The notes under the pieces: model-generated | The model's database searches: none | What the model saw: only the letters and a program-made list of their open reading frames with translations | Told to the model about the DNA's origin: nothing | Assembly (NCBI GenBank): GCA_020310875.1 | Contig: CM035427.1 | Coordinates: 96,520,094-96,584,093, forward strand | Direction: 5' to 3' | DNA length: 64,000 nt | Source of the DNA: Ceratopteris richardii | Taxonomy: Eukaryota > Streptophyta > Polypodiopsida > Polypodiales > Pteridaceae | Translations under genes and position numbers: made by a program | Shown: positions 48,519-58,970 of the stretch, in pieces | Numbering within the stretch: position 1 is the stretch's first letter | Layout of the letters: every line of letters starts with the position of its first letter

Positions 48519-49437
48519 TTTGTATTTTTCACGTGCATTGCATGACTTCAACAATGCTGCATATTTATCTGGTGAACATTATACATTTCATAATGGTTTT
48601 CTTTATTTTCAACATCGATTGTGCATAACCCAAGCTTTTAAAGATTTTGTCATTAAAGAAATGCATGAACCATCTCACATGGGTCATAGAGGCATACAGA
48701 GCACCATTTGTGCTTGCAAGGATTTCTTCTTTTGGCCACACATGGAAAAAGATATTTCACATTATGTTTCTCAATGCATTGTATGTCAGCGTGTCAAATG
48801 TCATCATGGTAAACCATTTGGATTATTAATGCCACTTGCCATTCCGAACGAACCATGGGGACAAATTTCTATGGATTTTATTACAGGTCTTCCCATCACT
48901 TCATCACATAATGATATGATTTGGATAATAGTTGATAGGTTTAGTAAATATGCATATTTCATTCCATGTAGAAAAACTTTGATTGCACCTCAAGCTGCAA
49001 AATTATTCATTAAATGCATTTTCCCACATCATAGATTTCCTAAAGTAATGTTATCTGATCATGATGTTAGATTTTGTAATCATTTTTGGGTTGCCTTATT
49101 TCAACATTTTGGTTCTAAAATAGATTTTAGCTCTGCATTTCATCCTGAAAGTAATGGACAAAGTGAGGCTACAAATAGTACTATTCTTGATTTATTGCAT
49201 TGTTATTCATTAGATAATCCTAATAACTGGGATGAAAAGTTTCCATTGCTTCAATTTGCTTACAATAACACTGCACACACCACCACTGGTCGTGCACCTT
49301 TTGAAATTGTTTTTGGTAAAAAGCTTCCCACTCCCATGTCCCTTACACAAACTGACATTCCAATGGCTGATTCTATTGCTCATGATCACGTTTCTATACT
49401 TCATGATGTTCATGAGCACATTAGGAAAAGTCAATAG
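48496..49437 (+). CDS. pol: Chromovirus H integrase
   Basis: HHCC zinc domain (HMGHRGIQST ... CIVCQRVK), core with SMDFITGLP, MLSDHDVRF and SNGQSEATN giving the D,D,E triad. The frame ends in TAG 49435-49437, after which the same protein goes on for about 20 codons before a frameshift. It overlaps the preceding frame by 23 bases in another frame, so one more frame change lies near 48490. Confidence 0.88.
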   Translation: MVSTYASDLYFSRALHDFNNAAYLSGEHYTFHNGFLYFQHRLCITQAFKDFVIKEMHEPSHMGHRGIQSTICACKDFFFWPHMEKDISHYVSQCIVCQRVKCHHGKPFGLLMPLAIPNEPWGQISMDFITGLPITSSHNDMIWIIVDRFSKYAYFIPCRKTLIAPQAAKLFIKCIFPHHRFPKVMLSDHDVRFCNHFWVALFQHFGSKIDFSSAFHPESNGQSEATNSTILDLLHCYSLDNPNNWDEKFPLLQFAYNNTAHTTTGRAPFEIVFGKKLPTPMSLTQTDIPMADSIAHDHVSILHDVHEHIRKSQ

Positions 49438-49928
49438 CGATATACACGTAATATCAATACTAAACGATTAGCCAAAGAATTCAAGGAAAATGATTTGTAT
49501 GGTTGCATATCATTAAAAGATGTCTCAAAAATATTTTGCAGCATCCTAAAATTAAACTTGCACCATGCTATTATGGACCGTTTCGCATTATAGAAAAAAA
49601 TAATGATAATTCATTTAGATTAGATATTCCATCTCATTGGAATACTCATAACTCTTTTCATATAAGTTTACTTAAACCACTTAAAGGAATTTTACCACTC
49701 ATGCCACCTCTTGATGATCCTCCTTTAATTGAAGAACAATCTGAAATTTTAGTTCCTGAGAAAATCATTGATCATGATGTCACTACTACATGCACAGGTA
49801 CTCAATATCATCGAGATTTAGTTAAGTACAAAAATCACTCTATTGAAGAATATCAATGGATACATAAAACACAATTAACACCTCATTATGACCACTTAAT
49901 TTCTGCATATCATACACAAATACATTAA
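49438..49928 (+). pseudogene. pol: Chromovirus H integrase C-terminus with chromodomain
   Basis: After a one-base loss near 49500 the frame carries KLAPCYYGPFRIIEKN (GPY/F module) and SFHISLLKP, then a chromodomain-like segment PEKIIDHDV, LVKYKNHSIEEYQWI (about 49758-49925). In chromoviruses this domain reads chromatin marks and guides integration. Complete to the natural TAA at 49926. Confidence 0.82.
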
Positions 49929-50017
49929 TGTAACAGCTCCATGAACATTTCCATGCATGTGATTTTACATCGCACATGCCTATTTCTTTTATTCAGTGAT
50001 GAAACATGTGACTTTCA

Positions 50018-50028
50018 ACTGAGGGGCA
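50018..50028 (+). other. Polypurine tract of chromovirus H
   Basis: ACTGAGGGGCA directly precedes the 3' LTR. Confidence 0.7.
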
Positions 50029-50690
50029 CGTTATAACTTATGGAATATGTTGAACAATGCATTGTTGGAGTGTAACATGGAATATGTTGAGCAATGCATT
50101 GTTGGATTGTAACATGAAATATGTTGAACAATGCATTGTTGGAGTGTTAAATTATTATTGAACAACGCATTGTTAGAGTGTTAAATTATTAATGTATTAA
50201 TGTATTTTTTTTGTTTTTTATATAGTAGCTGAAGGTTCGTGAGGAGCGTGCAAGGCGTGAAAGGGTGGATATCAATAATCTGAATAATTATTATTTAGCT
50301 TGTAAATAAATTATCTACATAGAAGGTTCTATTGTTAAAAATAGTTAGAAAAGTAATGGTTAGAATAAGGGTCGTTGTAGACCACAGTTTTTGTTATTGA
50401 AAGCAATTGCTTTCTGTAAAAGTTACCAACCTTTAGTTTCATGCTTGCTTTTCGAAGCCGCTCTCATGTAACCACTCTTTTCGATGTAATAAAAAATTCC
50501 TATAAATACATGCACTCTGTGGACTATCGAAATAGAGTGCATGGGGGAAGTGTGGACTATCGAAATAGAGTGCATGGGGGAAGATTGCACCCAATGCTTC
50601 GTTCAGTCTCATCTCTTCTTGTCTCTATTCTTTCGCGTGTTTTTTGCGTTCGTAATCTCTGTATGCGCGTGAGATAAGATCTTGACAACA
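50029..50690 (+). repeat. 3' LTR of chromovirus H
   Basis: 662 bp, matching 44615-45241. It carries a tandem duplication of about 34 bp (TGTGGACTATCGAAATAGAG... near 50517-50583) that the 5' LTR lacks, and ends TTGACAACA before AAATC. Confidence 0.88.
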
Positions 50691-51430
50691 AAATCCATAG
50701 AAGGCTGACATGTACGTTGGGATGAGGGTCAATAGGGAGCTTTATCTCCACAACTAGAACGCCCAACAAGGGACGAAGAGGATGAAGAAGGAGCTAAAGA
50801 TGAGGGAACCACCCGACCCCCAGCATATACAATGGAACTCAGGTGGTTGTATCACATCATGGAGCGAGTGCGATCACAGTAATTACTCAATGAACAAAAC
50901 AGTAGAATGTCAGTGGCTCAGCTCTTAGAAGAAGCTGTAGTTGATTCTAACTACAGCAAGGGTCTCCTATTGATGGCAAAAACTTATGGGGTAGTGGAAG
51001 CAGTTCGATCAGCGATACAAAGGCCCCTCGTACAATATGATCCGCGAAAATCCCAAACATGACCTCAGTCCGATGATCCCATTTTTGGTAGAATAACTTC
51101 CATTTTTTGCAAGCCAAGGATTGCTTGAGCTTGAGGAGTATTAGAACTAGCTACATACCAATTTTCGTAATTTTTAGAGTCCATTTGAGCCTTCAAATAA
51201 GCTCTAGAACCTAATTTTTAACTAGGTCAGGCACTAGGTCTGAACAAGGCCAAAGCTAGTCAAGAAAACTATAAAAGGAGCTAGAGAGCTCATTTTTGAG
51301 GGTGGATTGTTAGTGATTTGAGCTTATGTAAGAGACTTTTTGACTAATGCAAAGGACTCCATTGTTCCTCTCCTTGTTCTTGCCTTGTGTGCACATGTGT
51401 GGGTATGTATGTGCATCTTTGTGTGCACAT
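50691..51430 (+). pseudogene. Remnant I, right part: coding remnant and LTR-like sequence
   Basis: To about 51060 it continues the protein-like sequence of 43826-44614. From about 51120 it looks like an LTR: a purine-rich GCTTGAGGAG precedes it and a TATA box (CTATAAAAGG, near 51270) lies within. The borders could not be set because no second copy is in the window. Confidence 0.45.
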
Positions 51431-51855
51431 ACAACCTCTGACTGTCGTGATAGATAGAGAATTTTTTTATTGCATGCATGACACAATAACCTACACCATC
51501 AGAGCACTCCAAATCACTAAAAGTTTCAAAAAAAATTGCATTTTGTGTGGCATGGAAGAAGACCAAGCCTAGAACATTGCAGAATCTTTGGATATTTAGC
51601 CTATGCTCATACTCCTTCTCAGGTACGATAGAACTCTGCATAGGTCTCAGGACGACAACCTCTGACTGTCGTGATAGATAGAGAAACTGAGTATTTTTTT
51701 ATTGCATGCATGACACAATAACCTACACCATCAGAGCACTCCAAATCACTAAAAGTTTCAAAAAAAATTGCATTTTGTGTGGCATGGAAGAAGACCAAGC
51801 CTAGAACATTGCAGAATCTTTGGATATTTAGCCTATGCTCATACTCCTTCTCAGG
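51431..51855 (+). repeat. Tandem duplication of about 225 bp at the I/F junction
   Basis: ACAACCTCTGACTGTCGTG starts at about 51430 and again at about 51655, and the following sequence is almost identical up to CCTTCTCAGGTA (51609 and 51855). The unit covers the end of an LTR-like region, a primer-site-like CATCAGAGC and the start of the resumed copia F pol. Confidence 0.88.
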
Positions 51856-52860
51856 TAAGAGGGAAATTGGATTCCAAAGCAGAAAAGTGTGTGTTTATTG
51901 TATACGATCAAAATCAAAAGTGCCATAGACTATACAAGCCCACTAACAAAGGTTTTCTAGTTAGTAGGGATGTAGTATTTGATGAGAATAAATCTTGGTT
52001 TGATGATGACAGGAAAGTGAAGCTACCATATGACTTGGAAGAGGACTTTCCATCTCTTCCAATAAAGGAGCCAAAGCAACCTGAAGATAGTGATTATGAA
52101 GATGACATCACAAAGATGGAGAAATTGAAGCTATGGAAGAACAAAGGCAAAGCTAAAATGGAAGAATTAGATCAAGGATTAGAGAGCTCTCTACAACCAA
52201 TCAGAAGGTCAATGAGAGAAAAGAAGAAGCTAGAAGGATATGGATTTGACACATCCTTAGTTACAAAGCATTCAATCTACATGGCCAAAGATCTCAACCA
52301 TGATGAACCTACATCCGATGAAGAAGCTCAAAGCAAGAAAAAATGGAGAGAAGCCATGGATGAAGAATGGAAGCTCTCATGGACAATGACACATGGGAAC
52401 TTGTTCCAAGAAAACCATCGATGAGGGTAATTGGTTCTAGATGGATTTATAAAGTTAAGAAGAATCTATATGGTAGTATCAATAGGCATAAGGAAAGGTT
52501 AGTAGCGTAAGGGTTTGCTCAAACCCATGGGATAGACTATGAAGAAACCTTCTCACCTGTAGCTAAAATGCCTACCATTAGAAAGCTTGCTAGCATTGCT
52601 GCATCTAGGAATTTGAAGTTATATCAATTAGATGTAAAGAATGCATTTTTGAATGGTTGGATTTCAGAGGAAGTCTATATGGCACAACCTCCTGGTTATG
52701 AAGATGCACATCATCCTAATTATGTGTGGAAATTGAGGAAAGCTCTGTATAAAGCTCCAAGAGCTTGGAATCATAGGTTGGTAGCCTATTTGCAAGATCA
52801 ATGCTTCAAGGCTAGCAAGGCAGATACATCATTATTCATAAAACGAAATGGGTAAGAAGT
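51768..52860 (+). pseudogene. pol: Copia F integrase end and reverse transcriptase
   Basis: EHCRIFGYLAYAHTPSQ and KCVFIVYDQNQKCHRLY are the integrase C-terminus. A charged linker follows, then RVT_2 ([29 protein letters not shown]). A stop near 52425, a TAA at 52508-52510 (GTAGCGTAA for expected Val-Ala-Lys) and TAA at 52853-52855 break it. At the YVDD site (near 52877) two extra bases shift the frame, so the polymerase is dead. Confidence 0.82.
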
Positions 52861-53845
52861 AATATATATTTGTGTATAAGTAGATGATATAATAATTATA
52901 GGGAATGACATCAATGGAATTAAGCAAGTAAAAGCTAGAATGAAGGAAGAATTCAAGATCAGTGATCTTGGACCTCTAACATATTTCCTTAGGCTTGAAC
53001 TCATTTATATAGATTCTGGCATCTACATCACTCAAAGGAAGTATGTACTTGACATGCTTTCCAAATTCAAAATGGAAAATACTAAGTGTGTAGGTACACC
53101 CATGGAGATGAACCATACGCTAAGTGCTTATGAGGGAGCACTCATTGAGGACATCATAAGCTATCAAAGCTTAGTAGGACGCTTAAACTATGCTACTCTC
53201 ACAAGGGTGGATATATGCTATAATGTTAGCATACTCACTCAATTTATGCATAAGCCAAGGAAGACACATATAGAAGCAGCCAAGAGAGTGCTCAAATACT
53301 TGAAGGGCACAATTAATGGACTATTTTATCCTTATACTTTAGAAATAGATCTCAGAATTTACTCAGATTCAGATTGGGATGGATCTAAGGATGACTAAAA
53401 GAGTACAATCCCATTCTTTTGCAAGGTCAAAGTTAATCTCATGGTCTTCAAAGAAGCAACCAATTGTTGCTTTATCATCAACTCAAGTTGAATACAAAGG
53501 ATTGGAAAATGCAACCCAAGAAGCAATGTGGTTGAAGTGTTTATACTCAGAATTGGGATTACATACCTCAACACCTCACATCCTTGGTGATAATACTAGT
53601 TCTCATCACTTAGCAGCTAATCCTGTTTACCATGCTAGAACTAAGCATATTGAATTTCATTACCATTATGTTAGAGGAAAGTTATTGAGCAAGGACATTC
53701 AACTGTCCTATGTTTAATCTTCAATGTGTAGATATGTTGACAAAACCATTAGACGGTATCAAGCTAAGCAGATTCAAAGGGATGATTTGATTGATGGAAA
53801 TCAGTGAGGAATGAAGACTCAAGCATGCTAGGCTTGAGAGGGAGT
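52861..53845 (+). pseudogene. pol: Copia F reverse transcriptase end and RNase H
   Basis: GPLTYFLRLELIY, QRKYVLDMLSKFK and DICYNVSILTQFM belong to reverse transcriptase. YSDSDWDGS and SSTQVEYKGL are RNase H, split by a stop at 53396 and a frame change. The polypurine tract GAGAGGGAG ends at 53844. Confidence 0.8.
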
Positions 53846-54811
53846 TGTCGGTGCATCTTGCCAAGCCTAGTGCCGGATTAGAGATCATTTGTGTAATAAT
53901 CTTTGATGTACTCTCAATGAGGGAAGCCATAAAACCTTTCTCTTGTAAAAGTAGAAAATTAGAATCTTCAAATGTGAAAAGGAAAAAAGGAATCCCACGA
54001 CCTTGGTAGGTGCAAATCATGAAATCCAAGTAGAAGGAATCAATTAGATCAGATTTCTTAGAATGGAGGAACTTTTAGGTCGAATCCTACCAAGTTTGAA
54101 TTCAAAAATTCCTATAAAATCTCATGAAGAAAGTCACGGGGTAGAGCAGTCATTTAGAGGAGATAAGAATCAAGATTTTGATCATTATTGAGGCACACAT
54201 TGTGCTTCTCCTTCCCACGCTTCATGCCCAATCATTTCATGTACTATATGTGCAATACAGATTGATTTCTTTTACCATACTTGGAGTTCTCTACAACTGT
54301 TGTCTAAGGTAAAGTGATAAGTCTATTTACCTCATCTCAATTTTCATCACATTTGGATCTTTACTATGTGAGCTACATTAATTTGAAGTATCCTATGTAT
54401 GTAGACAGTTTCCTCCAGAAAAGTTGGGATGACATGCCAATATTCCTGAATTGTTTTTCTCTTAGTATAGTCCATTAAAATTCATCAAACTTGTTGCTTT
54501 AGATTGATTTCTCTCGGTTGAATGTGTGCAAAGTTTCTCTGATCAATTTTTAGCAGACGGTGAGCTCTAAGTAAAATACAAGAGTGCTCTTCATCCCAGA
54601 ATAGCAAGTTTTTGATCATCTATTTTGTGTTGAGCTATCTGTTTTGATGAATCAATTGGAGAATGATCTTCCAAAGCACTAAGGAGGTTTTATTTCATCA
54701 TTAGTAAGCTCAAAGTATTTATTATGCATTCTTGGAGTAAAACTTGGCAAATATAGAGAAGGTTATTGCAACACCAGCCTTATCTTTGGAGTGTATCACC
54801 ATCTCTCATCA
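53846..54811 (+). repeat. 3' LTR of copia F
   Basis: It starts TGTCGGTGCATCTTGCC directly after the polypurine tract and ends ATCACCATCTCTCATCA, matching the last 30 bases of the 5' LTR remnant at 41643-41671. About 966 bp. Confidence 0.75.
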
Positions 54812-54996
54812 GAATCATTCCCTGTAATGATAATGTCATCCACATAAACACATAGATAAATAACATTTGAGTTGGTCTTCTTTATGAACAAAGAATAATT
54901 TTCTTTGCTAGCTACAAAGCCTTGGTCTTGCAAACATGTGGGATTATATAACCTATACCCGTTCTAATTTTGGTCATAGCCAATGAATACACATCT

Positions 54997-55400
54997 TTAA
55001 GCTTTTGGATCAATATTTCCTCTAATTTGTGAGGGTATATGTGCATAAGAAATGCACCCAAAGATTTTACAATGGTCTGGAGAATATCTCCTGCCATTCC
55101 ATGCCTCATAAGGCATCAATCCATCCAAATACTTGGATGGAAGCCTATTAATCAAGTATGTGGGTATGGAAACAACCTCTACCCATAAGTACTTTGGATG
55201 TTTCTTTTCATTCAACATTGACCTTCTAGCCTCTACTATCATCCTATTTCTCCTCTCTTCCACTCCATTCTGTTCAGGAGTGTACCTTGTTGTACTCTCT
55301 CTCTTTATGCCTCTATCTTGTAAGAAGGAGTCAAATTCATGTGAGAAATACTCCACCACTATCACATTTGAGCCTCTTCAAGCTTCTACCTGTTTGATTC
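54997..55400 (-). pseudogene. pol: Copia G integrase, second half
   Basis: EYFSHEFDSFLQDRGIKRES, RYTPEQNGVEERRNRMI (catalytic Glu) and CKIFGCISYAHIPSQIRGN. It supplies the integrase part missing from F. The upstream part, to about 56350, is present in shifted frames (GACQFGKSHRQPF-type, CDPKRDINLRI-type) with many breaks. Confidence 0.75.
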
Positions 55401-56434
55401 TCAACCAATGACAAATACGTCTTGAAACAAGTGAAGAATTCATCTTTACACTTCGTAAAATATAGAATTTTCTATCTACTATAGCCATCTATGAATGAAA
55501 CATAATAGCTTGATCCTCAGATTGATGTCTCTTTGCTAGGACCACACACATCTGTATGCACAAGCTCCAAATAGTCTTCATAGATGTATCCTTTTCTATT
55601 GAATGGTTGTCTGTGTGATTTGCCAAATTGGCAAGCTCCACATTTGTAAATTATATGTTGCTTGGACACATTTGGAATTCCAAGCACACTCTGATCCCTG
55701 CATATTTGCTTTAGTTTCCTTTGTTTATATGACCTAGCCTCTTATGCGAAACTTCCAATTATGATAGGGTTTGATCCTTATAATTGAAGAGAGCAATATT
55801 CATGGTATCTTCAACCTCAAATGTAAAGAGTCTACCAGATTTCTCCCCTTTTGTAATCCTCTTGAAACCTTGTTGAGGGTCCTCCACATATGCTCCATGC
55901 CTTGTGAATCTGACCTATAAGCCCTTCTCAACAATCTACCCAAAGGTTTTTTGTTATGGTTGGCACATATTATACCTTACTTAAGAGGTTCATGTTACCA
56001 TCAAATGCTTTTACATTTCCAATCTTCTTAATAGAGTGCCTAGTATCATCACCTGTTTGGATTTCATGCTCCCTTTAGGTTCTTCAAGATCAAATAGCAA
56101 TGCTACATTTCCAGCCACATGATTGGAACAACCATAATCAATATAGAATAAATTTCTCATCATCTTTACCTTGTTTGGATGTCATGTTCATGATCAATAG
56201 AGAACCCTCTTGGTCTTCTATGTAGTTGTTGTAATCTCTTCTTCCTCTGAAGCCTCCTTGATAGTTGTTCTTGTAGCCCTGGTTGTAGTTTTCATGATAA
56301 TTGTTTCCTCCATTATTGAACCTGCCACTTGATTATCCATAGCCTCCTTTATGGAAGCCTCTTCCTCTTTGATTATTTGTGTAATTGAAGCACTCATTTG
56401 TGGTATGATTGGTCAAGCCACAAATGTTGCAAGG
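55401..56434 (-). pseudogene. pol: Copia G protease and pre-integrase, frame-broken
   Basis: The minus strand shows recognisable pieces of the F family: the nucleocapsid tail, protease surroundings, the zinc segment with CGACQFGK and HTDVCGPSK, and RWFYFMKHKDEF-like integrase start, with several frame changes and stops. No single frame exceeds 60 codons. Confidence 0.6.
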
Positions 56435-57252
56435 TCAAGAGTTGTATGGCCTCCCCGTGCCTTGCTTTCCTCCTTTGCCCATTGCTCTAGTACCTCTTCC
56501 TCTACATGTGAAGTTCACTTGAGAGGTACTTACATCCTCTTCATTCTTCTTAGCTTTGCCTTTATCTTTATTCTTACTTTTATCTGTGTAAAGGGCAGAA
56601 GATTTACTACATCTAGAAGTATCCCCATTCTTGTTGAGCTTTGTCTCATGTGTGAAGAGTTGCCCCATCAATGTGTTGAGTTCAGGTATCTACATGTCCA
56701 TATACAAGTCCATTGCTATGGTGAAAGACTCCCATTTGTCATTTGCCTTGATGCCATTTATGATTTGCCTTACTATTTTCTCCTCTCCTATTTCTTCTCC
56801 AATGCTCCCAAGTTGATCAGCTACATCCTTCATCTTGGTCACATAATCAAATACACTTTGCTTTGGTTGCTTCTTCAATGTTGTGAACTCCATCCAAAGC
56901 TGGTACTTCCTAGCCCTTGTATTGATGAGAAGTATGAAGAAAGTACTTTGCAAGTCTCTTGGGAGGTCTTGAAATTCCTTATATGATGTAATAAGAAATT
57001 AGATATTGCTTTGAGTATATAAGACCTAGCTAGAACATCCTTTGCACACCATCTAGCTAGTGTTTCTTGCTCTTCTCTTGTAGGTTGATGTTTGCTTCTA
57101 GATATTGGCATTTCCTCATCTCTAGAGATGTATCCATAGAAGCTTCTTCCTTGGAGGTAAGCCTTCATCCTTAGGGACCATGCTGGATAGTTGCCCCTAT
57201 CCAATTTGTCAATGAATGATGGAGATAGATTCCAGAGATGAAGTGGTGCTAC
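56435..57252 (-). pseudogene. gag: Copia G gag
   Basis: Contains FIDKLDRGNYPAWSLRMKAY, ARSYILKAISNFLL, TTLKKQPKQSVFDYVTKM and a Gly/Arg/Lys-rich nucleocapsid part. A complete knuckle CNICGLTNHTTNEC lies just downstream (about 56390-56430). TAG at 56690-56692 stands where F has CAG (42243-42245). The frame is shifted near 56940. Confidence 0.78.
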
Positions 57253-58273
57253 TGTTGAGCCCCTAAAAGTCATGTTGGTCAAAGTCAACTATAGTCAAAG
57301 TCAACTGGTCAAAGTCAACACAGTCAAGGTCAAAGTCAATAGGTGCAAAGTCAAAGTGTGTAAGTGCAGGTGTCAAAGTGCACAGGTAGTGCACAATGAA
57401 TTGTCTGCAAAGGGTAAACAAGAGAAAATGGGTTGCAGGTTGCAGAGGTATTTTCTCTAATTTCCCTAAAGTTCAAAGTGTGTTTCAAAGTGTTTTGGAA
57501 GGTTCAGGTGAACCCCCCTTATGTGCAAAAGTGAAGAATTAAAAGGAAATGTGAAGGCATGTGAAGCGGCAAAGTGTACGCACAGGTGAAAGTATGGCCC
57601 CCCCCATTAAAATTTTTGGTTTTAGTCTAAAGTCACTACAGGACAAAACAGTGAGTCGTTGGCTGCCACTTGTGAGAGCAATCTTGGGACATCAAAGTGA
57701 GCACCAAGATTCACTTGCAGTTAGGAGCGTACGTGATCGACACACTCAAATCAAGGAAAGAACTATTCTTGGACCAATCTTAGAGTAAGCAAGAGGAGCA
57801 TAGGCTAAGTGGAGCAAGAGAGAGAAGTGCAAGAGTCACCAGGGTACGTCGCACAGAAGTGGAAGTGCAAGGTGCATAGAGAGTGACCAAGGATTTGTGC
57901 AGAGAAGTGCTAAGCTATAGTCCCCCAAGTATCTCAAGGTCCTTTGGTAGTGTGCGCGTGCCGACAGCAGGTATTCACTCCTCCCCCTTTGTGGAAGCTT
58001 GGTGCAAGGTGTGCACAAGGATAAGCTTGAAGCAGGTGGAGGTCTCTTGCAGAGGAGGCCGGCAGCAAGAAGACATTGGGATATTGGGTATTTTGTAATT
58101 GGGCACTCTGTGGGATTGTGCACAGAGGTATTGGTTTATCTTGTATTTCAAACATTGTACTTGGCTTACTGTAATCAATCGGCAGAAGCTTCCAGGTGTA
58201 TTTTCTCTTCTTATTTCTTCCCTTTTTCTCCTACAAACCCTCAAACTCCTTATTGTCTAAGAATCCCCCAACA
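57253..58273 (+). repeat. 5' LTR of gypsy E
   Basis: Starts TGTTGAGCCCC and ends CCCCCAACA, with TGTTG/CAACA terminal inverted repeats, about 1021 bp. Since only one copy exists, the left border depends on the terminal motif and the end of G homology. Confidence 0.75.
57277..57354 (-). promoter_or_regulatory. Cluster of ten W-boxes in the LTR of E
   Basis: Ten GGTCAA or AGTCAA words (TTGACC/TTGACT on the minus strand) lie within 78 bases, 24 bases into the LTR. TTGAC[C/T] is the binding site of WRKY transcription factors, which act in defence and wounding. Their position in U3 suggests stress-driven transcription, as known for other plant LTRs. The spacing is partly regular because the array arose by small duplications. 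Confidence 0.7.
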
Positions 58274-58278
58274 AAATT

Positions 58279-58295
58279 TGGCACGCCCGGTGGGA
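58279..58295 (+). other. Primer-binding site of gypsy E
   Basis: GGCACGCCCGGTGGGAC lies a few bases after the LTR end, a site type known from plant gypsy elements. Confidence 0.82.
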
Positions 58296-58350
58296 CTCCA
58301 AGGAGATTTGAGCTTAGGAGAAATCAAGTGCAAAGCATAGAAGAGAGCAA

Positions 58351-58970
58351 GTGTCGACAGAACCACAACCACAGTACTACTTCATCAAACAAAAGGTAAA
58401 ATATTCTTATCAAGTGCCTCATATTCAAGTGGGCTATGAACTGCTCATGACCGCAACCCGGTCACAAACATTGAGGGTCACCTGCAAGCAGACAAGAAGG
58501 AAGGTTGCTAGAAGGTCCTCCAGCCCACTATCTTCAACATCATCAGTCAAGAGCATGGCGGGTCAGGTAGATTTGGAAACTTTACTCTCTAGATTAAATA
58601 TAAAGTTTCCTTCTTTCAAAGGCCTAGCTGAGGAGGATCCAGATGAATACATTAGAAGGTTTTTAGCACTTTGTAAGACTAGAGGTCTAATGGGTAGGGA
58701 GGATGCCTTTCTAATTCTCTTCCCTGCCACATTGGAGGGATTAGCAGATAAGTGGTTTAGCCAGTTTGCTGAAAACCACTTTACCACTTGGGATTTGATG
58801 AAGGATGCTTTTAGAAATCAATTCCAGTAGGGGAATAGAGCAGAGATTATCATCGAAGAACTAGAAAATTTGAGATTGGGACCAGGTGAAAAGTTCCCAG
58901 AGTTTGTGACTAGGGCCAAGGCACTCATGGCTAAATTGCCAGATCCACCCCATGATTTTTTTGTCAAGAA
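58351..58970 (+). CDS. gag: Gypsy E gag, matrix/capsid part
   Basis: The Retrotrans_gag domain is clear: FKGLAEEDPDEYIRRFLALC, LEGLADKWFSQFAENHFTTW and LMKDAFRNQFQ. TAG at 58828-58830 interrupts it, and the same frame goes on with GNRAEIIIEELENLRLGPGE until a one-base loss near 58967 shifts it into the next frame. The first 50 or so codons before MAGQVDLETLL may be leader. This domain would form the particle shell. Confidence 0.82.

Larger units (their letters stand above)
44615..50690 (+). mobile_element. Ty3/gypsy chromovirus H
   Basis: LTRs at 44615-45241 and 50029-50690, a methionine-tRNA-type primer site, gag with one CCHC knuckle, protease, reverse transcriptase, RNase H, integrase, a chromodomain-like C-terminus and a polypurine tract are present, all inside an AAATC duplication. 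The chromodomain at the integrase end places it among chromoviruses. Stops at 46782, 48030 and 49435 and a frameshift near 49500 inactivate it. The LTRs differ at many sites, so it is older than C. Confidence 0.93.
41641..54811 (+). mobile_element. Ty1/copia element F, split by nested gypsy DNA
   Basis: The left part is 41641-43527 (last bases of the 5' LTR, primer site, gag, protease, integrase start). The right part runs from about 51768 to 54811 (integrase end, reverse transcriptase, RNase H, 3' LTR). Between them lies gypsy remnant I with chromovirus H inside. The integrase middle is missing. Fragment G (54812-57252) is an inverted relative. The 5' LTR survives only as about 30 bp (GTGTATCATCATCTC), matching the end of the 3' LTR. 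The element is dead. Confidence 0.82.
54812..57252 (-). mobile_element. Inverted copia fragment G (same family as F)
   Basis: On the minus strand it reads from gag (57250) through zinc knuckle, protease and integrase to reverse transcriptase, cut exactly in the YVDD region (CVYVDDIIITGND, near 54830-54860). It has no LTR on either side. It joins the 3' LTR of F head-on at 54811 and gypsy E at 57253. Confidence 0.8.
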
